A stretch of 64,000 nucleotides of DNA from Theropithecus gelada (GCF_003255815.1 NC_037673.1:162925427-162989426), one strand, 5' to 3'. Numbered from the stretch's first letter, positions 33,801 through 45,740 are shown. Numbers and translations are program-made. The notes: generated from the sequence alone by a model not told the origin.

Positions 33801-34245
33801 AAAAAATGGCCTATCTTTAAGATAATGTTGACATAGTCAAGTATTTCCTAAACAGTTTTACTTTAACTCTTAAAGGGTCTTTGAGCTTATGTTTTTATTA
33901 ATAGAAAGAAAATAATGGATTCCTGTTAAAAGATAAATCCAACTGTCTATCAGCAGTTGCAACAATGAAATCCCTAATATGAACTGTCAGTGTTTTCTCT
34001 AACAGATACTGTAAAGATTAGAAGAATGACTGGGGAATGTCTATAATTTCTGAGGTAGGCTCAGTATCTACTGTCCATTCTAACATCTAAAGAGGATGGG
34101 AAATGAAACCAGGAGAACTAGGTTTCACAAAAGGTGATAAACGTTCAAAATCAGTATAAATTTTCCTTAAACTATCAAGCTTTGCTCTGAGTTTATAAAC
34201 AAATGCTCATTGAACACCTATTAAAGGAAATGAATTTTAGAAGCA
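33801..34245. other. Unique sequence
   Basis: No recognised feature in about 445 bp. Confidence 0.45.
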
Positions 34246-34543
34246 GGCCGGGAACAGTGGCTCACACCTGTAATCCCAGCAGTTTTGGAGGCCGAGGCTG
34301 GAGGAAGGCTTGAGGATGGGGATTGAGATAAGCCCAAGCAATATCGCAATACCCTGTTTCTACCAAAAACATAAAAAATAAAAAAATTAGGCAGCCTGGT
34401 GTGCACCTGTGGTTCCAGCTACTCTGGAGTCTGAGGCGGGAGGATGGCTTGAGCCCAGGAGATCAAGGCTGCAGTGAGTTACGATTGCACCACTGCACTC
34501 CAGCCTGGGCAACAAAATAAAACTCCGTCCTTTGGGAAAAAAA
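34246..34543 (+). mobile_element. AluJ, diverged
   Basis: Two-arm Alu with AluJ motifs (ATGGCTTGAGCCCAGGAGAT) and a degenerate tail. Confidence 0.9.
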
Positions 34544-34584
34544 GTATCTTGGAAGTAGAAGGAATAATTATCTGTTTTGTGTAG

Positions 34585-35100
34585 TTATCTGTGATATGTA
34601 CCAAATTATCCCAAATCTTTATGACAAAAAATAATAAGCATTTAATACCTGGTGTTTCTGTGGGCCAAGGGTCCAGAAGCTCTGACCAGGGTCCTCAGGT
34701 TTCCTGTCCCATTTGATTTGGGCTGCAGTCAAATAGTTGACTGGGGCTTCAGTCATCTAAAGATGGCTGCGGGAGGATCCACTTCCAAGCTCACTCACAT
34801 TGCCATTGGCAAGACTTACGTTCTTGCTGGCTGTTAGCTAGAGAAATCAGTTTCTTGCCATGTGGAGCTCTAAATAGGGCTATTCACAACTTGGAAGATT
34901 CCTTGCAAGAGAGAGAAAGAGTGAGAGAGAGATCACGGTCTTTGTGCTATAATCTTAGAAATACCATGAGATCACTTTTGTTTTATTCTGTTTGTTAGAA
35001 GTTAGTTACTAGGTCCAGCTGACACTCAAAGGAAGAAGAATACACACAGGGCATAAATACCAAGAAGTGGGTTTAGGGGCCATTTCAGAAGATGCTTGCC
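34585..35100 (-). mobile_element. MaLR LTR (MLT1 type)
   Basis: Reverse LTR: TCTGTGGGCCAAGGGTCCAG, TTGACTGGGGCTTCAGTCAT, GATCCACTTCCAAGCTCACT, then CTAGGTCCAGCTGACACTCA and GCCATTTCAGAAGATGCTTGC at the far end. Contains a purine-rich GAGAGA run near 34910-34932. Confidence 0.75.
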
Positions 35101-35109
35101 TTCAATAGA

Positions 35110-35260
35110 GATAATTTAATCCAATCTTTAATTTTATAGCCAAAGAAAGTGAGTTGCAAAGTGTTTAATTACCTTGTTCAATGTAGCAAAGCATGTTGCT
35201 ATCGTTGCAAGAATCTAGATATCCCCACCTAGTCCAAAACTCTCTGCAAGAGAAAGGCAA
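35110..35260 (-). mobile_element. Possible MIR fragment
   Basis: TAATTTAATCCAATC, TTTTATAGCCAAAGAAAGTG and TAATTACCTTGTTCAATGTA are in MIR order but highly diverged. Confidence 0.4.
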
Positions 35261-35316
35261 GAGTGGTCAGGGTGGAAATTTAAAAGCTATCTTCTACCAC
35301 AGTGTTTTTCAAACTA

Positions 35317-35944
35317 CAGTAGTCTTCTCTTCTCTTCAGGGCATACATTCCAAGAGCCCAGTGGATGCCTGAAACTGTGAATACCACTGAACCCTATACA
35401 TTCTATATGTTTTCCATCTGATAACTGAGAAGGCTTCTTAGTGGGTAGCACTGACAGCATAGATAAGAGGATAAAGGGATGGGTCATGACTGGGGCAGGA
35501 TGGAGAAGAATGGTGCAGGATTTCATCACACTCCTTCCGGAATTCTCCACATAATATTTCATTGTATTTATTTATTTATTTGAGACAGGGTATTGCTCTG
35601 TCACTCAGGTTGGAGTGCAATTGTGCAATCTCAGCTCACTGCAACCTCTGTCTCCTGGGTTCAAGCAATTCTCCTGCCTCAGCCTCCCGAGTAGCTGGGA
35701 CTACAGGCACGTGCTGCCATGCCCAGTTAATTATTGTATTTTTAGTAGAGACAGGGTTTTACCACGATGGCCAGGTTAGTCTCAAACTCCTGGCCTCAAG
35801 TGATCCACCTGCCTCTGTCTCCCAAATTGCTCAGATTACAGGTGTGAGCCACTGCACCTGCCTCCATACAATATTTTAAATCACAGTTGACCACAGATAA
35901 CTGAAACCATGGAAAACAAAATGCTGGATAAGGGGAAACTACTG
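35317..35944. mobile_element. Tigger-like nonautonomous DNA transposon with intact ends, split by an Alu
   Basis: Starts CAGTAGTC and ends GGGGAAACTACTG, flanked on both sides by TA (35315-35316 and 35945-35946), the target site of Tc1/mariner-type elements. The left inner part has CCCAGTGGATGCCTGAAACT and the right inner part has CACAGTTGACCACAGATAAC. It has no coding capacity. Element length without the Alu is about 320 bp. Family subname not asserted. Confidence 0.8.
35561..35866 (-). mobile_element. AluS inside the Tigger-like element
   Basis: Reverse two-arm Alu with a (TTTA)n tail side at 35564-35580. Confidence 0.94.
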
Positions 35945-35946
35945 TA

Positions 35947-36439
35947 TTCTGACCACATTTATGCATTTTTTTCCTGATCCTTACTTCACTTTATCTAGAA
36001 ATTATTTTTTATTTTTGTTATGTTTATATTTTATCTAGAAATTATTAGTTTTCTATAAGGCTTGGTATGTTTGAAAATGCCTGTTTTTAATGATTTTGTC
36101 AATAATTTCATTGAGCCAATTCAAAGAACACCTTCTCTAATTATTTCCTCACATCACATTACAATGAACAGAATGGAGAAACTTCGTGGGCTATAATATA
36201 TCTTTGAGTAAACTTTTGTTTTCTAGTAAAGAAGATAGATGCACACATAGTTTGAGGACCTACTACATGAAACTGAGTCTTTCATATCTTTCTGTCAAGG
36301 TCGTTTGATGTCCTACCACATACACATAGTAAAACAGTAGGAGATCTCAGGAAGACACCCAAAAGAAGAGAGAACCCTTCACGGGATGTCTATTTATTCT
36401 TTTGCTAAATTCCTGAAACTTGCTTGGAGACTTCAAATT
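35947..36439. other. AT-rich unique sequence
   Basis: A short direct repeat, TTTATCTAGAAATTATT, occurs at about 35990 and 36031. Nothing else recognised. Confidence 0.45.
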
Positions 36440-36770
36440 GTTTATAAATGTATCATCTTAACAGTGTGTTTTTAACCTGCTTTTATTCACCTGAAGTTTT
36501 ATAAACCCTGTTTGATTTCTCTAAAAACACATTTAGAAAACTTTAATCTCTCATTGCCATTTAGAGTGTTTCCATCTTTAAAAATGTATTATAAACATCA
36601 CTGTGAAGACTATCCATACATATTTACCTATGTATGTCTCTCTGAGCATCTCCTTCAGTAATTCCTAGATGCAGAATTTCTGAGGCAAACGTGGACACAT
36701 TTCAAAGACTTTTAAATTACCAAATTACCCTGGAAATATTTTAATCTCAGGAGCAGATTAAGAGACTAGA
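36440..36770 (-). mobile_element. Old L1-type 3' region, antisense
   Basis: TTATAAACATCACTGTGAAG, then AATTCCTAGATGCAGAATTT and AAATTACCAAATTACCCTGG is the antisense text seen in old L1 3' parts. Diverged. Confidence 0.55.
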
Positions 36771-36816
36771 GGAATCTAATTATAGGTTTCTACAACAATC
36801 TTTCTTTGTGACAACC

Positions 36817-37124
36817 TTTTTTTTTTTTTTTTTTGAGACAGAGTGTCGCTCTGTCACCCAGGCGGGACTGCAGTGGTGCAATCTCAGCTCACTGCAAGCT
36901 CCGCTTCCTGGGTTCAAGCGATTCTCCTGCCTCAGCCTCCGGAGTAGCTGGGACTACAGGTGTGCAACACCACGCTCGGCTAATTTTTTGTTTTTTTAGT
37001 AGGGACGGGGTTTCACTGTCTCTAACTGACAAGCCAGGCTGGTCTTGATCTCCTAACCTCATGATCCACCTCTCTCGGCCTCCCAAAGTGCTGAGATTAC
37101 AGGTGTGAGCCACCATGCCCGGCC
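36817..37124 (-). mobile_element. AluY-like
   Basis: Reverse two-arm Alu with a CTGCAAGCTCCGCTTCCTGG motif and a 17-bp T tail. Contains a small insertion, TGTCTCTAACTGACAAGC, in the left arm. Confidence 0.93.
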
Positions 37125-38239
37125 AGACAACCCTTTTTGTTTAACTTTTCTATATTTATTTTCCTGGAAAGGAAGAAGCCACCATTTTCTAAGAGAAAAG
37201 TAACGTATAGACTAAGAAAACATGGAGTTAGGTTTGTGACTCAATGCCTAAGAAATCCAAGTGGGTTCAACCCTTGGCCAAATGCACTCTCCCAATTCCA
37301 ATCACCACTGAGTTATACCAGGAAAAGGTAGTGCTCTATTTTGTTCAGTCTCTCCCAACCAATCCTCCACCACATCACTTTAGGAAGTATTAAAAAATAT
37401 TCACAAACATTTACAGGGGAGCAGGGGAGCTCATTGATTTTCTGAAAGCAATTTGTTAATTAACATCAAAGGAATGAAATCTGACTTGCATAGCCTAGTG
37501 AGTGGCATTTTTCCATAGTCCTGGTTGCTATGGTGATGAAGGAAACTTGTTTGTTCTGGGTCACTCCGAAATTTGTGCATGAAAGCATAAGAGATTATTC
37601 CTGTCTAATCAAGTTATATGGAAAAGTCGAAGGGGAGGTGCTATGTTTTACAGCCATCAACCCTCAACAGAATAAAACACAATAGCTTTGAAAAGGGGAT
37701 TATATCTTCCTTTAAAAAAACAGAGCAGAGAATTTCTAACTGACCCCAAAACCTCTTGCAGCAGAATCTCTCTTTTTTTTTTCTCCACTAATATGAGGAA
37801 TGTGAAATCACGTTTCTTAAAGGGAATTAGAGTACATATTGAAAAACTCTACAACCCGACTTTGCATAATGAATAAGGAGTAGGGTGTGCATTCATTAAA
37901 CAATTTTACTTTTGAACTTAAATTCTACAGTGTGTCAAATGCCTCACTAGCTCTGCATTGCCAGCAAGCCAAATTCTGTTACAATTAACATAATTGGAAA
38001 AGCTGGAATAGAAAGGGAATAGCTCACCTCTTCTTTACCAGACCTCCTGGCCCCTGCGGTATATAGACTTAGGCTTCTCTTGAACATTCCGCTGCTCGTT
38101 CAACACCTCAGTTACTCCTAAAGCAGATGGTAGTTTTGTATGTCATTATTGGACTCTCTGTGTCAGCCCAAAGATTATTTTTCTAAAAGTTTGTGACTTC
38201 ATTATATTTTGATTTTTATTTATATAAAGCATATGTTTT
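37125..38239. other. 1.1-kb repeat-free block, candidate conserved enhancer-like segment
   Basis: No transposon recognised. Motif cluster: GTTAATTAAC palindrome at 37455-37464, CATCAAAGG (TCF/LEF type) at 37464-37472, and GGTTGCTATGGTGATG around 37523-37538, which resembles the RFX X-box dyad. Function is inference. Confidence 0.4.
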
Positions 38240-38520
38240 CCCCCCTAAGACACATAGATGTGAATTCAAATCTTTATCCTGCCATTTATTAGCTATTTGG
38301 TTTGGAAGAAATCCCTTTATATATATATATAATATGTATAATTATAATATATGATTATATAATATATAAAATACATATAAATATATATGTATATATTATA
38401 TATAGTATATATAATATATAATACATATAAATATATATATATATTTTACACTTCAGCCTTCTTAGCTACAGAATGAGGATAATAAGTTTACCTCCACAGT
38501 ATTTTTTAATGATTTTCCTC
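38240..38520 (+). mobile_element. MIR invaded by an AT microsatellite
   Basis: Left part: GATGTGAATTCAAATCTTTA and GCCATTTATTAGCTATTTGG. Right part: TACAGAATGAGGATAATAAG. Both are sense MIR, with a 130-bp AT repeat expanded between them. Confidence 0.75.
38317..38448. repeat. AT-rich microsatellite
   Basis: Almost pure A and T, mainly (TA)n with ATAA and ACATA interruptions, about 130 bp. It is able to form cruciforms and is likely length-variable. Confidence 0.95.
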
Positions 38521-39354
38521 TATAATTATCATCTATTGTAGCATAACAAATAATGCCCAACATTTAGCAGTTTTAAACAACAAATATTTATTATTTCATA
38601 TAGTTCTGGAGGGTCAGGAATCTAGAGTTGTATGGCTGAGTGATTCTAGCTTAGGGTACTTTCACGAGCTTCCAATCAGACATCAGTCACAGCTCTATCT
38701 ATCTAGAGACTTGACTGAGCCTGGTAGACCTGCTTCCAAGCTCACTTACGCGGCTGTTGGAAAGTTTCAATCCCAAGCTGTTGTTGGTCTGAGGTTGCTT
38801 TCTCTCATCATTTGGTTGTCTCCATAGCAGCTGGCTTCCCCTAGAATGAGTGCCCTGACGAGAAAAGAATGAGAGAAAAGTACAAGAACAACAAACAGCA
38901 CCCAACACAGAAGTCACACTCTTTTTTATAACCTAATGTCAGAAGTGACAACTCATTACTTTCACTATATTTTATTTATGAGGATGATCTACTGACACTC
39001 AAGAAGCCTAATAAGACCACACCCAAAGACAGGAGAATTAAGCTCTGCCTCTTAAAAAAAATGAAGATCAAAGGATACATGGACAGATTTGTAAAATCGC
39101 CAAATCTTCCTTAGATCCTCAATTTACATTCATCTCACAGACAACATACACATCCTTCTCAAGGCCACTAAAATCTCATCCCATTGGAGCCTCAGCTCAA
39201 AGTCCAGAATCTTGGCATGTAAATTGGGTCCAGGTATACACAAGACTCTTTGGATTTAGTCCCTTAGGTAGAATCCCTTGAGTACAGTTTCTTTCTTTCT
39301 ACCTATGATACTAAAGACGTACATTTTCTGCTCCCTGCATACACATTACATATT

Positions 39355-39428
39355 TATATATGTTATATATACATACATGTACATATACATACATATATAT
39401 GTATATATAACATATATATGCATATAAT
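39355..39428. repeat. (TATA/CATA)n low-complexity run
   Basis: Alternating TATATG, TACATA and CATATA units inside the MaLR internal region. Confidence 0.9.
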
Positions 39429-39889
39429 GGTGGAATATGTTTAAGATAACTACTAGAGGTACCTTGACCTGAAAATGAGAAGATCAGAGGTACAAGCGTG
39501 TCACTGGTCCACAGTTGCTGTGAAATCCAGTTAAACAAATGTTGGATGTTCACTGATTAGGACTTACGGCCTGAGAACAATGCTTCATGGCCCTCAGCTT
39601 CACCATCTGGGCTCTGGGTTTGTTGTTCTTTTTCCTTTTTGATGACAAGGAGAACATGTTTGTAGCTAAGTCATTTTCTTAGCCCACTTTCTACCCGTAG
39701 AATTTGAAACCCCATGGCCTCTTTGTTTTGCATTGTCTCTGTCTTTATGAATTCAAGTTGACAATGTTTGACAATGTCACTGAATAAAACTATATTGGTC
39801 TTCTGTGAATATTATTGTGGAACACTCTGTTAGACAAAAGCTTCCGACCCGCCCCAATTTCTTAAAAGATACACGCTTCTCTACTTTTC

Positions 39890-40605
39890 AAAAATTAATT
39901 ATTTTTTTTTAATTTTTGTGGGTACATAGCAGTTGTACTTATGGGGTACGTGAGATGTTTTGATATAGGCGTGTAATGTGAAATCATACGTCATGGAGAA
40001 TGGGGTATCCATCCCCTCAAGCATTTATTCTTTGAGTTGCAAACAACCCAGTTACACTCTTTATTTTGAAATGCAAAATTAAGTTATAATTGACTAAAGT
40101 CACCCTATTGTGCTCTCAATAGTAGATCTTATTCACTCTTTCTACACCTTTTTGTACCCATTAATCATCCCCACCTCTCCACCAACCCCCCACTACACTT
40201 GCCAGCCTCTGGTAACCATTCTTCTACTCTCCATGTCCATGAGTTCAATTGTTTAGAATTCTAGATCCCACAGATAAGTGAGAACATGTGATATTTGTTT
40301 TTCTGTGCTCGGCTTATTTCACTTAACGTAATGATCTTCGTTCCATCCATGTTGTTGCAAATGGCTGGATCTCGTTCTTTTTTTATGGCTGAATAGTGCT
40401 CCATTGTGTCTATGTACCACATTTTCTTTGTCCATTCATTTGTCGATGGACACTTAGGCTGCTTCCAAATCTTAGCTATTGTGAACAGTGCTGCAATAAG
40501 CATAGGAGTGCAGACACCTGATATACTGATTTCCTTTTTTGGGGGTATATACCCAGCAGTGGACTTGCAGGATCATATGGTAGCTCAATTTTTAGTTTTT
40601 TGAAG
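39890..40605 (-). mobile_element. L1 (older primate, L1PB/L1MA type) 3' end
   Basis: Antisense L1: 3' UTR motifs near 39900-40230 (GTGGGTACATAGCAGTTGTA), then the end of ORF2 at 40261-40600. In the reverse frame the C-terminal motif AALFTIAKIWKQPKCPS is readable up to a stop near 40261. 5'-truncated at about 40605. Confidence 0.88.
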
Positions 40606-41015
40606 ATAATCTACTTTAGGATTCTGCTGAGACTACTAAGGGACAATACCCTTGAGATTCCTAGCACCTCTATTGTTTGATTGAGAGAATCTATAGGACA
40701 CACAATTGATATCTTAGTGGGTCTCTAGTCTCACTGAAAGGAATGCTGAGGTGCCATCATAGATCCTTCTGAGGTTTTATGAAATAATTTTAGTGACATT
40801 CTTGGCATCATCTTTAGACTAGTTTTCCTGGCACCATCCTGCATACGCTCTTTGCTGAGGACCCATTTCTTAATTTTAGAATTGTTTGCTGTTGGGAATG
40901 TCTGAGAATTTTCAAAACCATCAAGTCCTGGTTTCCTCAAGTTGCATAGTCTCTCTAGTTGATTTTTCTTGTCCCACATTTTACTATAAGCAGCCATAAG
41001 AAATTAGGTAGCACT

Positions 41016-41311
41016 GGCCGGGCGTGGTGGCTCACACCTGTCATCCCAGCACTTTGGGAGGCTGAGACGGATGGATCACTTGAGGTCAGGAGTTTGAGGC
41101 CAGCCTGACCAACATGGTGAAACCCCATCCCTACTAAACAAACAAACAAAAAATAGCCAAGCATGGTGGAGCATGCCTGTAATCCCAGCTACTCTGGAGG
41201 CTGAGGCAGGAGAATTGCTTGAATCTGGAAGGTGGAGGTTGCAGTGAGCTGAGATCACACCATTGCACCCTACCCTGGGCAACAAGAGCGAAACTCTGTA
41301 TCAGGAAAAAA
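41016..41311 (+). mobile_element. AluS inside the MaLR element
   Basis: Two-arm Alu with an ACAAACAAACAAA linker. Duplication AAGAAATTAGGTAGCACT / AAGAAATCGAGTAGCACT on the two sides (40998-41015, 41312-41329). Confidence 0.94.
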
Positions 41312-41687
41312 AAGAAATCGAGTAGCACTTAAAACAACTTTCTTGTTGCTGGCAGATGTCAATTCCTCACTGGCTGTTGGTTGGAGGCATCTCTTCCTTA
41401 TCATGTGTGCCTCTTCATGGCAGTAAGCTTCCCCTGGAGCAAATGGTTCAAGAAATTGTGAAGGAGAGTAAGAGAGCAAAACAGAGCACACAAGTTGAAG
41501 CTGAAGGCTTTTTATAACCTAATCTTGATGTGAAATTTGCCATAGTGTACTCATGAGAAGTAAGTCATTGAGTCCAACCTGCACTCAAGAGGATGAGAAT
41601 TAAGTTCCTCCTCTTGAAGTGAGGATTATCAAATAATTTTTTAACATATTTGGAAAACCACCTTACTCCATTCTTATGGAATGAATT

Positions 41688-42069
41688 CCATCCTTCTACA
41701 ATTCATCTGTTGAGGCGCCGAACCCCATTGTTACTGTATTTGGAGATAGGACCTCTAAAGACATAATTAGGGTTAAATAAAGTCATGAAGGTAAAATCCT
41801 AATCTGTGAAGGCTGGTGTCCTTATTTAAAAAACAGAAGAGGCACCAGAGCTCTCTCTGTCTCTCTTCCCACAAGTACCAAGGAAAGGCCATGTGTGGAC
41901 ACAGAAAAGGTGCTGTCTGTAAGCTGAAGAGAGAGGCCTTGCCAGAAACCAACTTGCCTGACACTTGGATCTTACAATTCCAGCCCACAGAACTGTGAGA
42001 AAATAAATTTCTGTTGTTTAAGCCACCCCTCTGTGGTATTTTGTCATAGCAGCCCAAGGAAACTCATAC
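41688..42069 (+). mobile_element. MaLR LTR (MLT1/MST type), opposite strand
   Basis: Sense LTR: GTATTTGGAGATAGGACCTC, GGCTGGTGTCCTTATTT, GAACTGTGAGAAAATAAATT, CTGTTGTTTAAGCCACC and TATTTTGTCATAGCAGCCC near the 3' end. It is of a different subtype and strand from the neighbour at 41334-41666. Confidence 0.8.
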
Positions 42070-42204
42070 ACCCAAAAAGCACTATTAATGAAAGAAAAGG
42101 GGCATAAAAATCTAGCCCCAGATCAAGCAGCATGTGCAACATTTATTTGCAGGCTTTTTACTTGTAAATATTATACCTTATGTAATATCAGGTCTCATTA
42201 ATGT

Positions 42205-42490
42205 TCTGTAACAATGTGCTGTGCTTATACTGTGCTGGGTTTGAGTAAAAGACCTATTACACATAGTAAGTCCTTAACAAATAGTAATTTTTATTAATGA
42301 TAAGTATTTACTTACATCAATAATTCTAATCTGCATGAAAATTCCATAAAAGTGATACTGTTATCCCTATTTTACATAGGTGAACTTGGACTCAGAGAAG
42401 CCAATGTTCAGTGTTGACATTCCTAATAAATAACAAAACTGGGCTTACAGCACCAAAGATGAGTTCTTTTCACTGTAAGAATCTGCCTTT
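42205..42490. mobile_element. Two MIR fragments in inverted order
   Basis: 42205-42298 has the sense MIR end (TTACACATAGTAAGTCCTTA), and 42295-42490 is an antisense MIR (ATCCCTATTTTACATAGGTG; ACTGGGCTTACAGCACC). Together they form a head-to-head pair around 42297. Confidence 0.65.
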
Positions 42491-42844
42491 CTAAAGAGAT
42501 CATGCTAGTATTTTGAAATAGTTCACTTCTTGGAAAATTGGCATTTTAAACAGGAACATGTCAGGATTCTCCAGAGACAAATACCATGAGTGGAGAACAC
42601 AGTGTAAGTTATTTTATCTTACAGAATCTTTGATTACATGAGATTCATGTATTTTTATTACAAAAGCACCAAGACTTATATATCAGCAGACTTTGGGAAT
42701 ACACATTTATTCACTCATCCTTGTTTGAACACTCACAACCTGCAAAACATTGTGTTGATTATTGAAATTTAAAGAAAGAGTTGTAACAACTCTGGAATAT
42801 ATAGTCTGGTAAAGGAAATTAGGTGTGAACACAAAGAGTTACGA
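42491..42844. other. Unique or ancient-repeat sequence
   Basis: CACTCATCCTTGTTTGAACA followed by text about a later TATATAGTCTGGTAAAGGAA resembles an old mammalian repeat. Not assigned. Confidence 0.4.
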
Positions 42845-43262
42845 TACCTGTATCAGTTAGCTATTGCCACTATAGTTCTGCATAACAAACCACTCCAAAA
42901 GTCAGTGGCCCACAACAACAATAATTCATTCTTGTTTACTTGTCTGTGGGTTGCTCAGCCAGGTGTCTGACCTAGCCTGCTGTCTGCTTGGCTCACTTCA
43001 AAACTGTAGGTGATGTCAAGATCTGCTCCAGGTGTCTCTCATCCTCCCTGATTCAGTGTGATAGCCAGAGCATGCTATTCTCATGGTGATGGCAGAAAGA
43101 AGAGAGGAAGTAAAAACCTTTTGCCTTTTAAGACTCAGCCCTGGACACACTAGCAACACATTCCATTGGGAAACGGAGTCACATGGCCAACTCAGCATCA
43201 ATGGGGTGAGAAAATAAACTCTGTCTTTAATGGAGGAACGGCAAAGTCACCTAACAAAAGAC
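42845..43262 (-). mobile_element. MaLR-type LTR, diverged
   Basis: Starts TATCAGTTAGCTATTGCCAC, continues with CATAACAAACCACTCCAAAA, GTCAGTGGCCCACAACAACA and AGTCACATGGCCAACTCAGC, in the order of an antisense old ERVL-type LTR. Confidence 0.6.
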
Positions 43263-43384
43263 ATGGACACAGAGAAATGTAATGAATTGAGAACAATAAT
43301 AAAATTTATCACATAAGTAACAGATGATACATAGATAAATTCCTTAAAATGCATCAAAAAGAAGAGCAAGCACTTTGTCAGAGT

Positions 43385-43560
43385 CATTGGACCTTATTTT
43401 AAGCCCATCTTCTTCTCTGCCTAAATGTGAATTAATTGCTTAACTGCACAGGACCTCAGTTTCTTCGTCTTGAAAATGATTTTTGTAAAGATTAAAAAAT
43501 ATCACATACACATACATGAATATCAATGTCTGGCATATAGCAAGAACTCAATACAAGAAA
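43385..43560 (+). mobile_element. MIR
   Basis: Sense MIR: AATTGCTTAACTGCACAGGA, CTCAGTTTCTTCGTCTTGAA, TCTGGCATATAGCAAGAACT. Confidence 0.75.
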
Positions 43561-45111
43561 GAGAAATGCAAGACAAGAGCTACAAGGGTTCACATTCTAC
43601 TGAAAGAAGCAAGACATCCATTTGTGAAACAACTAGAAAATGATAATAGGCAACCTCTAAGCAAGAAAGAACAGCATATAAAATGTGATCCATGTAGAGA
43701 GGGCTTAGTCAGGAAAGTCGTCTTCATCCGCATAGAATGGAGCTCACTAAATGAATAACTTCAGTTCTCTTTTATTTCTTAACAATTAATTTCAGGAGAG
43801 CATGCATATATTTCCATTCATCTTAACTGTTTATAAGATATTCTGGCAGTGAAATGACATGGTTGTCATGGAAGCAATCAAGAATCAGGAATCAGAACTC
43901 AGGAGAATGTATGCAGCTGACCATGCTCATTTTTATAATACAAAAGGTTTTGTTTTTTTCTTTATAATAAGTCACTTGTGAAGGAACATGTCCATCAAAA
44001 TTTTCATTTTGTGATACCAAATCAAATTCATTAAGCAAGTATGGTCCCACAACTGTCTAAATACAGACTAATGCATGTGTATGTATTTGATTCCATGTGC
44101 ATCTTACACATATTTAAACATTTTAGGTATTGTTCATTCTCACTCCCTTACTGCTTTGGCTAAGTTTAGAATTTCCCTACTATCCTGGTTACTGAGACTA
44201 AAACCCAGCTCAAGACCATTTATATTCAACTTTACTTCCTCAACAGATAAAATCTATACTCTCAAGAAGTTTTCATTTTATTTCCGGAAAAGAAAATTAT
44301 TCAAAAATAAATGCTTGAAGAAACAGGTTACGATATATAGAGGGACTAATTAGGCTCCCTGAGGTCCTGTGCCAGCCTTTCTATGCATTGTGTCTATACC
44401 CCTTAATGTTTTTCATTTTAAATATTTGATAGATTATTTTCAAAGGTATCATCTTCATTTTTTTATCCCTTGTTTCAGTTTAATTTAGTAGTGATTAATA
44501 ATATCCTAACTGTAGGAGGACTGAGCTAGGTGTTTTGGAAGTGCAAATGATTGACATAATCATTGCCATAGAGGTCCCAGCACATGGGATGCTAAAATTA
44601 AAAGCTATTTGTTGTTTTATACATTACAATGAAGAATGAAATTTGATCTGTTTCTTGCTCTAAGAGAAAGATTCGAGTGGTATTTGAGTTGCTCTTAAAA
44701 GATGGATAGGATTTAATTAAAGAAACACAAAGTGACAGCAAAGTACTCTAGAAATAAAAGTATGGAAATATCTTGCAGGCCTTTGAAACTTTTGATCTTG
44801 GACTTAGACAAAACACCAGGGCTGGAAATGTAGCAATGAAAGTTATAAGAATAGTGGTGTTATATAAAGCCATATAGAGAGAGCAGAGAGACGACAAAGA
44901 GAGGAAAGGAAACATAAAAAAATCAGCAAGAATGGGCAAAAGAAGAAAAATACCAAAGGAGACTAAGAAATTATCACAATGGGTAATAAAAAAAGTGCAG
45001 TGTCATGGAAAATGAGTATCAAATTCAAAAGAAAAATCAATTGGCAGATTAATAATAACCAAAGGAAGAAGTTGGCAAAAATTATTTATCCTACTGGAGA
45101 GTTTTCTTCTT
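43561..45111. other. 1.5-kb mostly unique sequence
   Basis: No repeat recognised with confidence. Short frames on both strands (44075-44353, 44748-44939) have no domain. Confidence 0.45.
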
Positions 45112-45413
45112 TCTTTTTTCTTTTTTTTTTTTTGAGATGGATTCTCACTCTGTCACCCAGGCTGGAGTGCAGTGGTGCAATCTCAGCTCACTGCAACCTC
45201 TGCCTCCTGTGTTCAAGCGATTCTCCTTTCTCAGCCTCCCGAGTAGCTGGGATGACAGGCCCGTGCCACGACACCCAGCTAATTTTTGTATTTTTAGTAC
45301 ATACGATGTTTCACTATGTCAGCCAAGATGGTCTCGATCTCCTGACCTCATGATCCACCCTCCTTGGCCTCCCAAAGTGCTGGGATTACAGGCATGAGCC
45401 AACTTACTCAGCC
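45112..45413 (-). mobile_element. Alu (Sc/Y-like)
   Basis: Reverse two-arm Alu. Near-duplication GAGTTTTCTT on both flanks. Confidence 0.94.
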
Positions 45414-45701
45414 AATGAGTTTTCTTTTAAGTCATGAAACATAATGAAAGAAGAAATGAACCAATGTAAACCTTTAAGAATAAGACAGAAGTTGAAAAGG
45501 TCTGCATAAAAGGGTCTTGATGTTACTATTTTATTGAGTGACCTGATTTGCAAGGGTAAAGTCAGGTGGTAACACTACTTTTTCTCTTATTGTCCTTTAA
45601 ACTGGATCCCTCGACCCATTCTTTCATAATCTAGATGAAATCTCAGCCAGGCACCACAGGTTTTTTGGTCCCTTAAATTTCAGAGATCAGCCTTATTTTA
45701 C

Positions 45702-45703
<2 letters not shown>
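45414..45703. other. Unique sequence between Alus
   Basis: About 290 bp, nothing recognised. Confidence 0.45.

Positions 45704-45740
<37 letters not shown>

Larger units (their letters stand above)
38530..41666 (-). mobile_element. MaLR retroelement, LTR-internal-LTR, with nested L1 and Alu
   Basis: Probable old ERVL-MaLR element on the minus strand. Its 3' LTR is at 38530-39080 (ATTTATTATTTCATATAGTT; CTTCCAAGCTCACTTACGCG; TTTATAACCTAATGTCAGAA). Internal sequence of the MaLR style follows (GGAGCCTCAGCTCAAAGTCC near 39188; CACATTTTACTATAAGCAGC near 40975). A related, 3'-shortened LTR lies at 41334-41666 (TTTATAACCTAATCTTGATG; ACACTCAAGAGG-type text). The internal part totals about 1.2 kb after removing the L1 (39890-40605) and Alu (41016-41311), within the MaLR range. 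No coding frame remains. Pairing of the two LTRs as one provirus is inference. Confidence 0.6.
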
